Shown here one piece after another: positions 17,772-27,150 of a stretch of 64,000 nucleotides of DNA (position 1 is its first letter; every line of letters starts with the position of its first letter). The translations under genes and the position numbers were made by a program. This stretch comes from Grimontia marina (GTDB lineage Bacteria; Pseudomonadota; Gammaproteobacteria; Enterobacterales; Vibrionaceae). A model generated the notes under the pieces. That model was not told where the DNA came from, made no database searches, and saw only the letters and a list, made by a program, of their open reading frames with translations. The stretch is taken from contig NZ_FIZY01000001.1 in NCBI RefSeq assembly GCF_900060185.1, positions 248,001 to 312,000 of the forward strand, in the 5' to 3' direction.

Positions 17772-19727
17772 ATGATTTCGAAGGTTTTCTCCACCACAGG
17801 TGCGTTGGCTCGCGCGATAAAGGGCTTCCAGCCACGCCAGCCACAGACCGACATGGCGTTGTCAGTTGAGCGTTCAATCAAAAACCAAACTCAACTTGTG
17901 GTCGAGGCTGGGACGGGTACCGGTAAAACATATGCGTATCTGGTGCCTGCTCTACTTAGTGGTAAGAAAACCATTGTCAGTACAGGTTCGAAAAACCTTC
18001 AGGAACAGCTGTTTCACCGCGACCTACCATTGATGGTCGACACCCTCGGCTTCTCGGGTCGTGTTGCCTTGCTGAAAGGGCGCGCAAACTACCTTTGCCC
18101 AGAACGTTTAAGCCGGCAGATGATTGAGAGTCACGACGGTCACGCCGATCCGACGCTGCTCAGCCAGTTAGTAAAAGTACGCAGCTGGTCTTCAGAAACC
18201 AAAACCGGCGATTTGGGCGAATGCGATGATTTGGCAGAAGACAGCCCAATCATCCCCGCAATTACTTCAACCAACGACAACTGCCTGGGTAAAGAATGCC
18301 CAAGCTATGAAGACTGTTTTGTCGTGAAGGCCCGCAAGCGCGCCATGGATGCAGATTTGGTGGTCGTGAATCACCATCTTTTCTTAGCCGATCTGGCAAT
18401 CAAAGAGACAGGGTTTGGTGAGCTGATCCCGGAAGCGGAAGTGTTTATCTTCGATGAAGCGCACCAGATCCCCGATATCGCCAGCCAGTATTTCGGCCAG
18501 AGTCTTTCCAGTCGCCAACTTCAGGAACTCGCCAAAGACATCAACATTGCGTATCGCACTGAACTTCGCGATACCAAACAGCTTGAGAAAGTCGCTGATC
18601 GCCTCTCTCAATCGGCTTCAGATTTACGCATTGTACTGGGTGAGCCGGGCTTTCGCGGTAACTGGCGTGAAATAAGCACTTCGCCAGCCGTGGCAAGAGA
18701 ACTAGTGCGTTTGACTGATGCACTTGAGCTTGCCCATGACGTGATGAAACTGTCGTTGGGTCGAAGCCAGCTTTTAGATGCAGCTTTCGATCGTGCGACT
18801 TTATTTAAAGCCAGACTTGAGCGGGTAAAAGATACCTCTATCCCTGGCTATTCCTACTGGTACGAATGCAGCCGTCATCATTTCAGCCTGAACATCACAC
18901 CTTTGTCCGTGGCTGAAAAATTCCGCGAGCAAATTCAGCAGCAGGAAGGGGCGTGGATATTTACCTCCGCAACGCTCGCGGTGAATGATGATTTCAGTCA
19001 CTTCAGCAACCGCTTGGGTTTAGAGCCCACAGAGCAGTTTACCCTGCCAAGTCCATTCGATTACGAGTCTCAAGCGATTCTCTGTGTGCCGCGCTTTTTG
19101 CCTGAGCCAAACAGCTATGGCTTGGCTGACAAGCTGGTGGACATGCTCAAGCCAGTGATTGAGCAAAACAATGGACGCTGTTTCTTCCTTTGTACCTCAC
19201 ATCAAATGGTGCGTGATTTGTCTGAGCGTTTCCGCGAATTGTCAGACTTGCCGGTGTTGGTGCAAGGGGAAATGTCGAAACAGAAACTACTCGCTGAATT
19301 TTTAGAGCTCGGTAATGCGCTTTTGGTTGCCACAGGTGCCTTCTGGGAAGGGATAGACGTTAGAGGGCAAGCGCTGAGCTGTGTTATTATCGATAAATTG
19401 CCTTTTACTGCGCCGGATGATCCGCTACTAAAAGCACGGATTGAAGATTGTCGCCTTCAGGGCGGCGACCCGTTTTCCCAAGTTCAAATCCCCGATGCGG
19501 TGATTATCCTCAAGCAGGGGGTTGGGCGACTTATCCGTGATAGAAACGATCATGGTGCGCTCATTCTCTGTGATAACCGCTTGGTGAGCAGAAACTATGG
19601 TGAAACATTCCTGCGCAGCTTACCGCCAATTCCGCGAACGCGTGATCTGGCAAAAGTCAGTGAATTTCTTGCTGAAATAGATACGAACAACCAGTCTGCA
19701 GAATCGTCTGCAGCGTCAGAGGTATAA
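17772..19727 (+). CDS. yoaA: DinG-family ATP-dependent DNA helicase YoaA
   Basis: YoaA is an iron-sulfur XPD/DinG-type helicase that works with the replication clamp-loader protein HolC in tolerance of replication damage. Walker A is AGTGTGKT (about residues 46-53), Walker B is FDEAHQ, and the four cysteines of the cluster lie in YLCPERL and NCLGKECPSYEDC. The helicase C-terminal motif VGRLIRDRNDHG is intact. The length of 651 residues is close to E. coli YoaA (636). tsaB starts directly after its stop codon, as in E. coli order. Confidence 0.93.
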   Translation: MISKVFSTTGALARAIKGFQPRQPQTDMALSVERSIKNQTQLVVEAGTGTGKTYAYLVPALLSGKKTIVSTGSKNLQEQLFHRDLPLMVDTLGFSGRVALLKGRANYLCPERLSRQMIESHDGHADPTLLSQLVKVRSWSSETKTGDLGECDDLAEDSPIIPAITSTNDNCLGKECPSYEDCFVVKARKRAMDADLVVVNHHLFLADLAIKETGFGELIPEAEVFIFDEAHQIPDIASQYFGQSLSSRQLQELAKDINIAYRTELRDTKQLEKVADRLSQSASDLRIVLGEPGFRGNWREISTSPAVARELVRLTDALELAHDVMKLSLGRSQLLDAAFDRATLFKARLERVKDTSIPGYSYWYECSRHHFSLNITPLSVAEKFREQIQQQEGAWIFTSATLAVNDDFSHFSNRLGLEPTEQFTLPSPFDYESQAILCVPRFLPEPNSYGLADKLVDMLKPVIEQNNGRCFFLCTSHQMVRDLSERFRELSDLPVLVQGEMSKQKLLAEFLELGNALLVATGAFWEGIDVRGQALSCVIIDKLPFTAPDDPLLKARIEDCRLQGGDPFSQVQIPDAVIILKQGVGRLIRDRNDHGALILCDNRLVSRNYGETFLRSLPPIPRTRDLAKVSEFLAEIDTNNQSAESSAASEV

Positions 19728-20423
19728 ATGGCTTCTAAGATCCTTGCCGTCGATACGGCCACTGAAAACTGCTCCGTCGCCCTGAAGGTGGGGAACGACA
19801 TTATCGCGCGTTGTGAAATGGCACCGCGTGAACACACCACGAAAATCCTGCCTATGGTCGATAGTGTACTGGCTGAAGCGGGCTTAAAGCTGAACCAGCT
19901 GGATGCGCTGGCGTTTGGTCGTGGTCCTGGCAGTTTTACCGGTGTGCGTATTGGTATTGGTATCGCTCAGGGTTTGGCATTTGGAGCCGACCTGCCAATG
20001 GTCGGTGTGTCCACGCTGGCTGCAATGGCGGAGCAAGCTCATCGTAAACAGCAGGCAACCCATGTGCTGTCCACCATCGATGCACGCATGAACGAAATCT
20101 ATGCAGGTGGCTATGTGCGCCTTGAAAACAGCGATTGGGAAACGGTCGTTGAAGAAGCAGTACTGCCTCCTGAAATGTTCAAGCCAGAATTGACAAAAGG
20201 TGAGTGGTTTGTAGCAGGAACAGGCTGGCAAGCTTACCCTGATTTGCAAGGCCAGCTACACTTATCGGTAAGCGACAGCGGTGTGTTGTATCCTGAATCG
20301 CAGGATATGTTAATCCTTGCTCATCATGCGTTTGCGCGTGGAGAGGCAGTGGATGCAGAACATGCAAGCCCGGTATACCTTCGTGATACTGTGGCATGGA
20401 AGAAATTACCAGGTCGCGAATAG
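19728..20423 (+). CDS. tsaB: tRNA threonylcarbamoyladenosine biosynthesis protein TsaB
   Basis: TsaB scaffolds TsaD and TsaE in making the t6A37 modification of ANN-reading tRNAs. The ASKHA ATPase-like fold is visible in [16 protein letters not shown] and [24 protein letters not shown]. It lacks the metal-binding histidines of TsaD, as expected for TsaB. The ATG follows the yoaA stop codon with no gap, so they are coupled. Confidence 0.96.
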   Translation: MASKILAVDTATENCSVALKVGNDIIARCEMAPREHTTKILPMVDSVLAEAGLKLNQLDALAFGRGPGSFTGVRIGIGIAQGLAFGADLPMVGVSTLAAMAEQAHRKQQATHVLSTIDARMNEIYAGGYVRLENSDWETVVEEAVLPPEMFKPELTKGEWFVAGTGWQAYPDLQGQLHLSVSDSGVLYPESQDMLILAHHAFARGEAVDAEHASPVYLRDTVAWKKLPGRE

Positions 20424-20454
20424 TTTTATTTAAAGCTAACCGATAAGGTCTTTC

Positions 20455-20745
20455 ATGGTTTCAATTCAGGGATTACCGCAGCAGATACAGCGTCCAGGAA
20501 AAACTGGACGCAAACCCACGCAAAAGAAAGAGGAGACACGCGATGTCTCCGAGCCTTCCGTGGTGGCAAAAGCGGTATCCCATGGAATTCGAAACCCTGA
20601 AATGGCGGAAGATGCGTTTCAAAACATTCATTATGATTTACCCGATGGGCGCAGCCGCCATGCGCTGGAGTCTTACATGGATGTAAAAAACCAGGCCCGT
20701 CGTGAAGAACTTATCGCCATGTTCGGCGTAGATGTCTTCGTTTAA
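20455..20745 (+). CDS. small protein of unknown function between tsaB and the hydrolase gene
   Basis: I do not recognise a characterised family. The 96 residues start with a basic, low-complexity half (PGKTGRKPTQKKEE), followed by an ordered-looking half (NPEMAEDAFQNIHYDLPDGRSRHALESYMDVKNQARREELIAMFGVDVFV). There is no signal peptide or membrane helix. AAGG 9 bases upstream supports the start. In E. coli this slot holds the Slp-like yeaY, but this protein is not a lipoprotein. Real by its codon usage, position and start signal. Confidence 0.75.
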   Translation: MVSIQGLPQQIQRPGKTGRKPTQKKEETRDVSEPSVVAKAVSHGIRNPEMAEDAFQNIHYDLPDGRSRHALESYMDVKNQARREELIAMFGVDVFV

Positions 20746-20812
20746 GTAACTCCTCGTACCACTTGGCCTGCACTCTCTGTGGTAGGCTTCGCGCGCTCTC
20801 AAACGGTCCAAT

Positions 20813-21691
20813 ATGACATTACAAGAAAAAAAATATTCAGTGAGGTTTGGCGATCTCGCCGCGCAGGTTTATCTGACCGAGCGAAACACGCCAATTCTTC
20901 TGATGTTGCATGGGTGGCAAGATAATAGCGGAAGCTTTGCTCCACTCGCCCCTCAGCTCAGCGAGCACTTTGATCTAGTCATGCCAGATTGGCCCGGGCA
21001 CGGTTATTCCGACCATAAAGGTGCCGACAGCTTCTATCCCTTCTTTGATTATGTGGACGACCTGCACCAACTGATCCTTCAGCTGGGCGACAGGCCGATC
21101 TATCTGGTCGGGCATTCGTTGGGCGCATTGGTAGCGTCTTGCTGGAGTGCTGCCTTCGCTGAAAGGGCGAAAGGGTTGGTGATGATAGAAGCGCTTGGTC
21201 CAATGTCCGAGCGCGAAGATAAAGTCGTCGAAAGGCTGAAACACGGTGTTGAAAGCCGCGCAAATATGAAGTTGCCTCGTGACTTACCCTCGCTGGATGC
21301 GGCGCTGAAACTTCGCCGGGGTATCAACAAAGTCAGCATTGAAGATCTGACACCGTTGGTGACGCGTGGCATTGAGCAAGTGGGCGATATCTGGCGCTGG
21401 CGTCATGATGCCAAGTTGAAGACGGAATCGATTTACCGGATGTCGACACATCATGCCGAGCATTTGGTCCGTGGTATTGAATGTCCAGTGATGGCGATTA
21501 TTGGCGAAGACGGTTATCCGGAGCTTCGCAGCCCAATGGCTGAAAAACGTAAGGCGTGGTTCAAGAACCTGACCGTAGAAATGGTGGAAGGTACACATCA
21601 CTGCCACCTTCAGAGTCAGACAAAAACGGCGTCTTTGATCATTGATTTTGTGACCAAGTTACATCTCACAGCGCTTAGCGATGTTAATTGA
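20813..21691 (+). CDS. alpha/beta hydrolase
   Basis: The nucleophile elbow is GHSLGA (Ser about 102), the oxyanion region LMLHGWQDNSGSF is near residue 30, the acid lies in IGEDGY and the catalytic His is in EGTHHCHLQ. So the Ser-Asp-His triad is intact and the protein is a probable esterase or lipase-like hydrolase of the cytoplasm. The substrate is unknown. Its place just before fadD suggests, but does not prove, a lipid-linked substrate. Confidence 0.9.
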   Translation: MTLQEKKYSVRFGDLAAQVYLTERNTPILLMLHGWQDNSGSFAPLAPQLSEHFDLVMPDWPGHGYSDHKGADSFYPFFDYVDDLHQLILQLGDRPIYLVGHSLGALVASCWSAAFAERAKGLVMIEALGPMSEREDKVVERLKHGVESRANMKLPRDLPSLDAALKLRRGINKVSIEDLTPLVTRGIEQVGDIWRWRHDAKLKTESIYRMSTHHAEHLVRGIECPVMAIIGEDGYPELRSPMAEKRKAWFKNLTVEMVEGTHHCHLQSQTKTASLIIDFVTKLHLTALSDVN

Positions 21692-21698
21692 ATGTTAC

Positions 21699-21715
21699 TT
21701 CTGGTCTAATTGCGA
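21699..21715 (+). promoter_or_regulatory. candidate FadR site upstream of fadD
   Basis: TTCTGGTCTAATTGCG has a good left half (CTGGTC) but a poor right half compared with the FadR consensus AACTGGTCNGACCNGTT. It lies about 85 bases before fadD, the expected zone. Weak evidence. Confidence 0.3.
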
Positions 21716-21790
21716 GTTAAAACACTCGTTTGAATTTATTGCGTCTGTCGCGGACTTTTTCTGTTCGCGGCAAAAAATAGGAGAGATCAA

Positions 21791-23476
21791 GTGGATAAGG
21801 TTTGGCTTAACCGCTACCCATCAGATGTACCAGCGGAAATTTCTTCGGATATGTCCCCTTCACTGGTAGAAATGTTCGAGAAGTCTGTTCAGAAATATGC
21901 TGATCAGACTGCCTTCATCAATATGGGGCAGGTGATGACCTTCCGCAAACTGGAAGAGCGTAGCCGTGCTTTCGCTGCCTACCTACAAAATGATCTTGGC
22001 CTGAAAAAAGGCGACCGCGTGGCTGTCATGATGCCAAACCTGCTGCAATACCCAATTGCGCTGTTTGGTATTCTGCGTGCTGGCTGTGTGGTAGTTAACG
22101 TTAACCCGCTTTACACTCCACGTGAACTCGAACATCAGCTGAATGACTCGGGTGCGACCGCAATTGTTATCGTGTCGAACTTCGCACATACATTGGAAAA
22201 AATCGTCGATAACACCAGTGTGCGTCACGTTATTCTGACCAGCCTTGGCGACCAACTGCCACGTGCAAAAGGAACCATCGTTAACTTCGTGGTGAAGTAC
22301 ATCAAGAAGATGGTGCCGAAATACAATCTGCCACACGCAACTTCTATGCGCCTTGCATTGAAAAGAGGCCGTCGCATGCAGTACGTGAAGCCGTTCATGA
22401 CGGGTGATGACATTGCCTTCCTACAGTACACCGGTGGCACTACAGGCGTTGCGAAAGGTGCGGTTCTTACCCACAACAACATGCTGGCGAACCTGAACCA
22501 GGCGAAAGCCATGTATGCGCCTGTCTTGAAAGAAGGCCGTGAGTTAGTGGTCACTGCGCTGCCGCTTTACCATGTGTTTGCATTGACGGTGAATGGCTTA
22601 CTGTTTATCGAAATGGGTGGCCAGAACCTGTTGATTACCAACCCGCGTGATATTCCTGCGTTTGTGAAAGAGCTGAAACAGCATCCGTTTACAGCAATCA
22701 CTGGCGTAAACACCCTGTTCAATGCGCTGCTGAACAATGAAGACTTCCATGAATTGGATTTCAGCAATCTCAGCCTGACAGTTGGCGGTGGTATGGCAGT
22801 ACAACGTGCTGTAGCTGAAAGCTGGATGAAGCTGACGGGTAAACACCTGCTGGAAGGTTACGGCCTGACCGAGTGTTCTCCGCTGGTGGCGGCGTACCCG
22901 TATGATCTGAAAGAGTACAACGGCTCTATCGGCTTGCCTGTGCCGTCAACCGATGTCCGCATCGTTGATGAGGAAGGCAACGTGCTGCCAAACGATCAGA
23001 TTGGTGAGTTGCAGGTGAGAGGTCCTCAGGTGATGCAGGGTTACTGGCAGCGTCCAGAAGCGACCAAAGAAGTGATCACCGAGGACGGTTGGCTATCAAC
23101 AGGCGATATCGTCAAATTTGATGACGACGGCTTCCTTCACATTGTTGACCGCAAGAAAGATATGATTCTGGTTTCCGGTTTCAATGTTTATCCAAACGAA
23201 ATTGAAGATGTTGTCGCGCTGCACGGTAAAGTACTGGAAGTGGCGGCAATTGGTCAGCCACACGAAACCTCTGGTGAAATCGTGAAGATTTGTGTGGTTA
23301 AGCGCGATCCAAGCCTGACGAAAGATGAGCTTCTTGCGCATTGTCGTGAACACCTCACGGGTTACAAAGTGCCTAAGGTGGTCGAATTCCGCGAAGAACT
23401 GCCGAAAACCAATGTCGGTAAGATCTTGCGTCGGGCTCTTCGTGAAGAGCAGGATGCCAAAAGCGCAGAAGTATAA
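21791..23476 (+). CDS. fadD: long-chain acyl-CoA synthetase
   Basis: FadD activates long-chain fatty acids to acyl-CoA at the inner membrane for beta-oxidation. The AMP-binding signature [18 protein letters not shown], the motif [10 protein letters not shown] and the C-terminal fatty-acyl-CoA signature around [32 protein letters not shown] region are complete. The length is 561 residues, as in E. coli. The start is GTG at 21791 ([14 protein letters not shown]), supported by GGAGAG ahead of it and by similarity to the enteric N-terminus. Confidence 0.97.
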   Translation: MDKVWLNRYPSDVPAEISSDMSPSLVEMFEKSVQKYADQTAFINMGQVMTFRKLEERSRAFAAYLQNDLGLKKGDRVAVMMPNLLQYPIALFGILRAGCVVVNVNPLYTPRELEHQLNDSGATAIVIVSNFAHTLEKIVDNTSVRHVILTSLGDQLPRAKGTIVNFVVKYIKKMVPKYNLPHATSMRLALKRGRRMQYVKPFMTGDDIAFLQYTGGTTGVAKGAVLTHNNMLANLNQAKAMYAPVLKEGRELVVTALPLYHVFALTVNGLLFIEMGGQNLLITNPRDIPAFVKELKQHPFTAITGVNTLFNALLNNEDFHELDFSNLSLTVGGGMAVQRAVAESWMKLTGKHLLEGYGLTECSPLVAAYPYDLKEYNGSIGLPVPSTDVRIVDEEGNVLPNDQIGELQVRGPQVMQGYWQRPEATKEVITEDGWLSTGDIVKFDDDGFLHIVDRKKDMILVSGFNVYPNEIEDVVALHGKVLEVAAIGQPHETSGEIVKICVVKRDPSLTKDELLAHCREHLTGYKVPKVVEFREELPKTNVGKILRRALREEQDAKSAEV

Positions 23477-23526
23477 TCAGGCATGCGCTTAAACCATTAA
23501 GCGCGTAGAATAACGATATGCCTTTG

Positions 23527-23560
23527 AAAACATGCTGGCTAAGGCCGGCATGTTTGTTTT
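23527..23560 (+). terminator. terminator after fadD
   Basis: AAACATGCTGGC/GCCGGCATGTTT stem with one wobble pair and a short loop, then GTTTT. It separates fadD from rnd. Confidence 0.85.
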
Positions 23561-23592
23561 CTGCGCTAATAGAATAAGCGCAGAGCCTAAAT

Positions 23593-24726
23593 GTGGATGA
23601 CAGCGTGAATTTTGAAATTGTAACTGAGCTATCCCAACTCGAACGTGTGTGCGAGAAAGCATGCCAGGTGCCAGCAGTGATGCTGGATACCGAGTTTGTG
23701 CGTACCCGCACACTCTATCCGCGCCTTGGTCTTATCCAACTTTATGATGGCGAAACGCTCTCTCTGATTGATCCGATAGAGCTTGAAGACATGTCGCCAC
23801 TTTGGGCGTTACTGACGGACGAGTCAGTGCTGAAAGTGCTACACGCATGCAGTGAAGATCTGGAGGTCTTTCATCATCATGCGGGTGTAATGCCTACGCC
23901 AATGGTAGATACCCAAATCATGGCGGCCTTTCTGGGACATGGTCTGTCAACGGGCTTCGCGACGTTGGTGGAAGAGTATCTTGAGGTAACATTGGACAAA
24001 GGGGAGGCCAGAACGGATTGGTGTGCGCGCCCGTTGAGTGAAAAACAGCTCGAGTATGCCGCTGCGGACGTTTACTACCTGTTGCCTCTCTTCAATCTGT
24101 TAGCGAAACGCATTACTGAAGAAGGCTGGGACGAAGCGGTTAAGCAAGAATGTGCACTGATGGTGAGCAAGCGCGGCAAAACACCCGATCCGGAAAAAGC
24201 CTACCTTGATATTAAAAATGCGTGGCAATTACGTCCTAAACAACTTGCCGTGCTGCAAAAGCTTGCGAGCTGGCGATTGAGAGAAGCTCAGCGTCGGGAC
24301 TTGGCGTTAAACTTCGTGGTGAAAGAACTGCACCTTTGGAAAATGGCGCGTTTTAACGTCCGTTCTTTAGACAAAATGGCGGATGAAGACTTTGACCGAT
24401 TTGAGATTGAACGCCATGGCAGCCGCCTGATTCGCATGGCGCAGGAGGCAGACAAAACGCCTGCTTCTCATTACCCAGAAGAGATTCAGCGTCTTGTTGA
24501 TATGCCGGGCTACAAGCAAGCGGTGAAAAACATCAAAGAACAAACTAACGCAGTCGCTGAACAACTGGGTATGGTCCCTGAGTTCATTGGGTCAAAAAAA
24601 CAAATTCACCAAGTGCTCAAGTGGGCGTGGATCAATGACCGCAACCCAGAAAAAGCACCGGATATTCTCTCGGGGTGGCGTAAAGCTTATCTTGAAGAAA
24701 AAGTGTTGGCGGTGCTAGATAAATAA
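23593..24726 (+). CDS. rnd: ribonuclease D
   Basis: RNase D is a 3'-5' exoribonuclease that trims tRNA precursors and small RNAs. The DEDD exonuclease motifs are MLDTEFVRTRTLYP (Asp, Glu), HACSEDLEVF and the Exo III region YAAADVYYLLPL (Tyr-xxx-Asp), followed by HRDC domains. The start codon is uncertain: GTG at 23593 or GTG at 23605 (MNFEIV, closer to the E. coli N-terminus). Convergent with minE across a shared terminator. Confidence 0.95.
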   Translation: MDDSVNFEIVTELSQLERVCEKACQVPAVMLDTEFVRTRTLYPRLGLIQLYDGETLSLIDPIELEDMSPLWALLTDESVLKVLHACSEDLEVFHHHAGVMPTPMVDTQIMAAFLGHGLSTGFATLVEEYLEVTLDKGEARTDWCARPLSEKQLEYAAADVYYLLPLFNLLAKRITEEGWDEAVKQECALMVSKRGKTPDPEKAYLDIKNAWQLRPKQLAVLQKLASWRLREAQRRDLALNFVVKELHLWKMARFNVRSLDKMADEDFDRFEIERHGSRLIRMAQEADKTPASHYPEEIQRLVDMPGYKQAVKNIKEQTNAVAEQLGMVPEFIGSKKQIHQVLKWAWINDRNPEKAPDILSGWRKAYLEEKVLAVLDK

Positions 24727-24750
24727 CGGATGGCCCGAGACCACAATAAG

Positions 24751-24778
24751 AAAAACCGGCGAATTTGCCGGTTTTTTT
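24751..24778. terminator. bidirectional terminator between rnd and minE
   Basis: AAAAACCGGC, GAATTT, GCCGGTTTTTTT. A-run and T-run on the two sides suit both convergent genes. Confidence 0.92.
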
Positions 24779-24795
24779 CTCTCTTCCAAATAAGA

Positions 24796-25056
24796 TTATT
24801 TGTCTTCAGGCAGGGTAACGTTGAGTTCGAGAACGGACAAATCGTCGTCACGCTGTTCAAGGGCAACTGAAACCTGCTCAGGAGAGATATCCACGTACTT
24901 ACGGATAACCTCAAGGATGTCTTGCTTTAGCTGGGGTAGGTACTTTGGCTCAGAACTCCCTGCGCTGCGGCGTTCAGCGACGATAATCTGCAGGCGCTCT
25001 TTCGCGAGCGATGCGGACGTCTTCTTCTTTGGACGGAAAAACTCCAGCAGTGCCAT
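24796..25056 (-). CDS. minE: cell division topological specificity factor MinE
   Basis: MinE drives MinD off the membrane and confines MinCD inhibition to the poles. The 86 residues contain the anti-MinCD region ([30 protein letters not shown]) and the topological domain ([16 protein letters not shown]). It follows minD by 3 bases in the minCDE operon. Confidence 0.98.
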   Translation of the reverse strand: MALLEFFRPKKKTSASLAKERLQIIVAERRSAGSSEPKYLPQLKQDILEVIRKYVDISPEQVSVALEQRDDDLSVLELNVTLPEDK

Positions 25057-25059
25057 TGA

Positions 25060-25872
25060 TTATCCTCCGAACAGTCGCTTCAAGAAGCCTTTCTTCTCTT
25101 CCTCCAGGAAGCGGAAAGGACACTCGTTACCCAGCAGACGGGTGATGGCGTCGCTGTATGCCAGACCTGCATCAGACTCCTGATCCAGAATTACCGGCTC
25201 ACCTTTATTTGACGCGTGCAGAACAGAGGGACTTTCAGGGATCACACTCAGTAATGGTATGCGTAATATTTCTTCTACGTCTGCGACGCTCAGCATCTCG
25301 CCTCGTACAACTCGGGTAGGATTGTAGCGAGTTAGCAGCAGGTGAGTTTTCACTGGCTCTTCGCCATTCTCAGCACGGCGGGATTTAGAATCAAGGATGC
25401 CCAGAATACGGTCTGAATCGCGAACAGAGGAAACTTCAGGGTTGGTTGTGACGATTGCTTCGTCTGCAAAGTAAAGCGCCATCAGTGCACCTGCTTCGAT
25501 ACCTGCAGGAGAGTCACAGATGATGAAGTCGAAATCCATCGCCTTCAAGTCATCCAATACACGGGCAACGCCTTCTTTGGTGAGGGCATCTTTATCGCGA
25601 GTTTGGGAAGCTGGAAGAACAAATAGGTTTTCAACGCGCTTGTCTTTGATCAGAGCCTGGTGAAGGTTAGCTTCGCCGTTGATGACGTTAACAAAGTCAT
25701 AAACCACGCGACGTTCACAACCCATGATGAGATCAAGGTTACGAAGGCCGATATCAAAGTCGATAACAGCGGTTTTCTTTCCCGACAGCGCAAGGCCAGT
25801 AGCAATGGCAGCACTGGAAGTGGTTTTACCCACGCCGCCTTTGCCAGAAGTGATTACGATTATTCGAGTCAT
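25060..25872 (-). CDS. minD: septum site-determining ATPase MinD
   Basis: MinD is a membrane-binding ParA-type ATPase that recruits MinC. The deviant Walker A GKGGVGKTTSSAA (about residues 10-22), the switch II region FIICDSPAGIE and the C-terminal amphipathic membrane-targeting helix (FLEEEKKGFLKRLFGG) are all present. It has 270 residues, as in E. coli. Second gene of minCDE. Confidence 0.98.
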   Translation of the reverse strand: MTRIIVITSGKGGVGKTTSSAAIATGLALSGKKTAVIDFDIGLRNLDLIMGCERRVVYDFVNVINGEANLHQALIKDKRVENLFVLPASQTRDKDALTKEGVARVLDDLKAMDFDFIICDSPAGIEAGALMALYFADEAIVTTNPEVSSVRDSDRILGILDSKSRRAENGEEPVKTHLLLTRYNPTRVVRGEMLSVADVEEILRIPLLSVIPESPSVLHASNKGEPVILDQESDAGLAYSDAITRLLGNECPFRFLEEEKKGFLKRLFGG

Positions 25873-25891
25873 TCCTCAGTCCTTTGGAAAG

Positions 25892-26557
25892 TTAGAGTGT
25901 GAGGTGTTCAATGTTTAATGAGTCTTCTTTCAGTGAAACCTTCACGGGACGGGCAGCGTACTGCTCCGGAATGGTTTCGCTGAGCCAGTACGTGCCTGCG
26001 ATAGAAAGCAATTCGGATTGCAGGTTCTGGCAGAAAATATGTGCTTCTTTTTGTCCGCTGGCACCGGCTATTGCACGGCCACGGAGCACGCCGTAAACAT
26101 GAATGCTGCCATCAGCAATAATTTCCGCGCCGGCGCTGACGTGGTTCAATACAACTAAATCGGCATTTTTTGCGTATACCTGCTGACCTGACCGTATCGG
26201 TGTTGTGATGACTTTTGTTGGCGTTTGGATCGGGTCATTAACACGATTAGCCTGCTTGGCAGGGTTCATGACAGCCAACCCGGCGAGCTTGGCTGCTTCA
26301 CGTACCTGATTTTGTTTACAGCCTGTGACTCCGACAACCAGCATGCCAGTCTTTTCGATGGTGGTTTTCAACTGAAAAAAATCGAGCTGCGCATGAAGCC
26401 GAGAGATGTCGACAACAACAGGGGCACCGTCAAAAAAGGCCGGAGCTTTGCTGACTTTGTCAGACAGCACTTGCATCGCGCTATCCAAGTTGTCATCCAT
26501 TAAATGGAGCACTGAAAGTGTAAATGAACTGCCTTTGAGTTCAGCATTTTTGGTCAT
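25892..26557 (-). CDS. minC: septum site-determining protein MinC
   Basis: MinC inhibits FtsZ ring assembly. The N-terminal domain (SSFTLSVLHLMDDNLDSAMQ) and the beta-helical C-terminal domain that binds MinD and FtsZ (SAGAEIIADGSIHVYGVLRGRAIAGASG) are intact over 221 residues. First gene of minCDE; the promoter must lie in 26558-26844, shared with divergent ycgL. Confidence 0.97.
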   Translation of the reverse strand: MTKNAELKGSSFTLSVLHLMDDNLDSAMQVLSDKVSKAPAFFDGAPVVVDISRLHAQLDFFQLKTTIEKTGMLVVGVTGCKQNQVREAAKLAGLAVMNPAKQANRVNDPIQTPTKVITTPIRSGQQVYAKNADLVVLNHVSAGAEIIADGSIHVYGVLRGRAIAGASGQKEAHIFCQNLQSELLSIAGTYWLSETIPEQYAARPVKVSLKEDSLNIEHLTL

Positions 26558-26844
26558 TCGGGTAGTTATCCAGCTGGCACGGTGTTGTTGGGTTTGACAA
26601 CACTAACGTGAATTTTCGTCACCCAATTTTTCCGGTGGCAGACAAATTTAATTTGTTTGCCATTTTCAGGAGGAAGAAAGCAGGTTTCGTGCATTATCAG
26701 ACAGTGTCCTGCATGGTATATTCATGACATCTTTGCGGCAAGCGCCAACGCTGATTATGCTGCTTTAATCGCCGATTTTATTGCGATTTTCTAAGCCATT
26801 TCTCCAAATGGGGAGCTGCGAAAAAACGTTTGCTGCAAATTGAC

Positions 26845-27141
26845 ATGAATAGTGAGAGGTACAAGGTGTATTGCGCAATTTATAAGAGCACGAAAAAGGA
26901 ATCGACCTATCTTTACGTAACCCGTAAGGATGATTTTTCAGACGTGCCTGAACAATTGTTACAAACTTTCGGGAACCCGCAGTTCGTTATGATGGTCAAC
27001 TTAGACAAACGCGAAAAACTGGCGATTGCCGATATCAATAAAGTACGTGAAAACCTTAAGAACGATGGATTTTACCTGCAGCTACCACCTGCGCCTGATG
27101 CAGCGCTGCAGCACATTAGACAAAAAAACACCAAGTTATAA
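26845..27141 (+). CDS. ycgL: YcgL domain protein
   Basis: The sequence KVYCAIYKSTKKESTYLYVTRKDDFSDVPEQLLQTFG and the end FYLQLPPAP match YcgL, a small alpha/beta protein of unknown function next to minC in many gammaproteobacteria. I chose the ATG at 26845 (98 residues); the frame also has a TTG at 26830, but the codons between have no ribosome site and no family match. The transglycosylase gene follows 9 bases later. Confidence 0.9.
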   Translation: MNSERYKVYCAIYKSTKKESTYLYVTRKDDFSDVPEQLLQTFGNPQFVMMVNLDKREKLAIADINKVRENLKNDGFYLQLPPAPDAALQHIRQKNTKL

Positions 27142-27150
27142 AGGAGCGCT

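Noticed and set aside
21681-21869. 62-residue frame overlapping the fadD start
   Set aside because: It runs through the fadD promoter and 5' end in another frame with no protein features.
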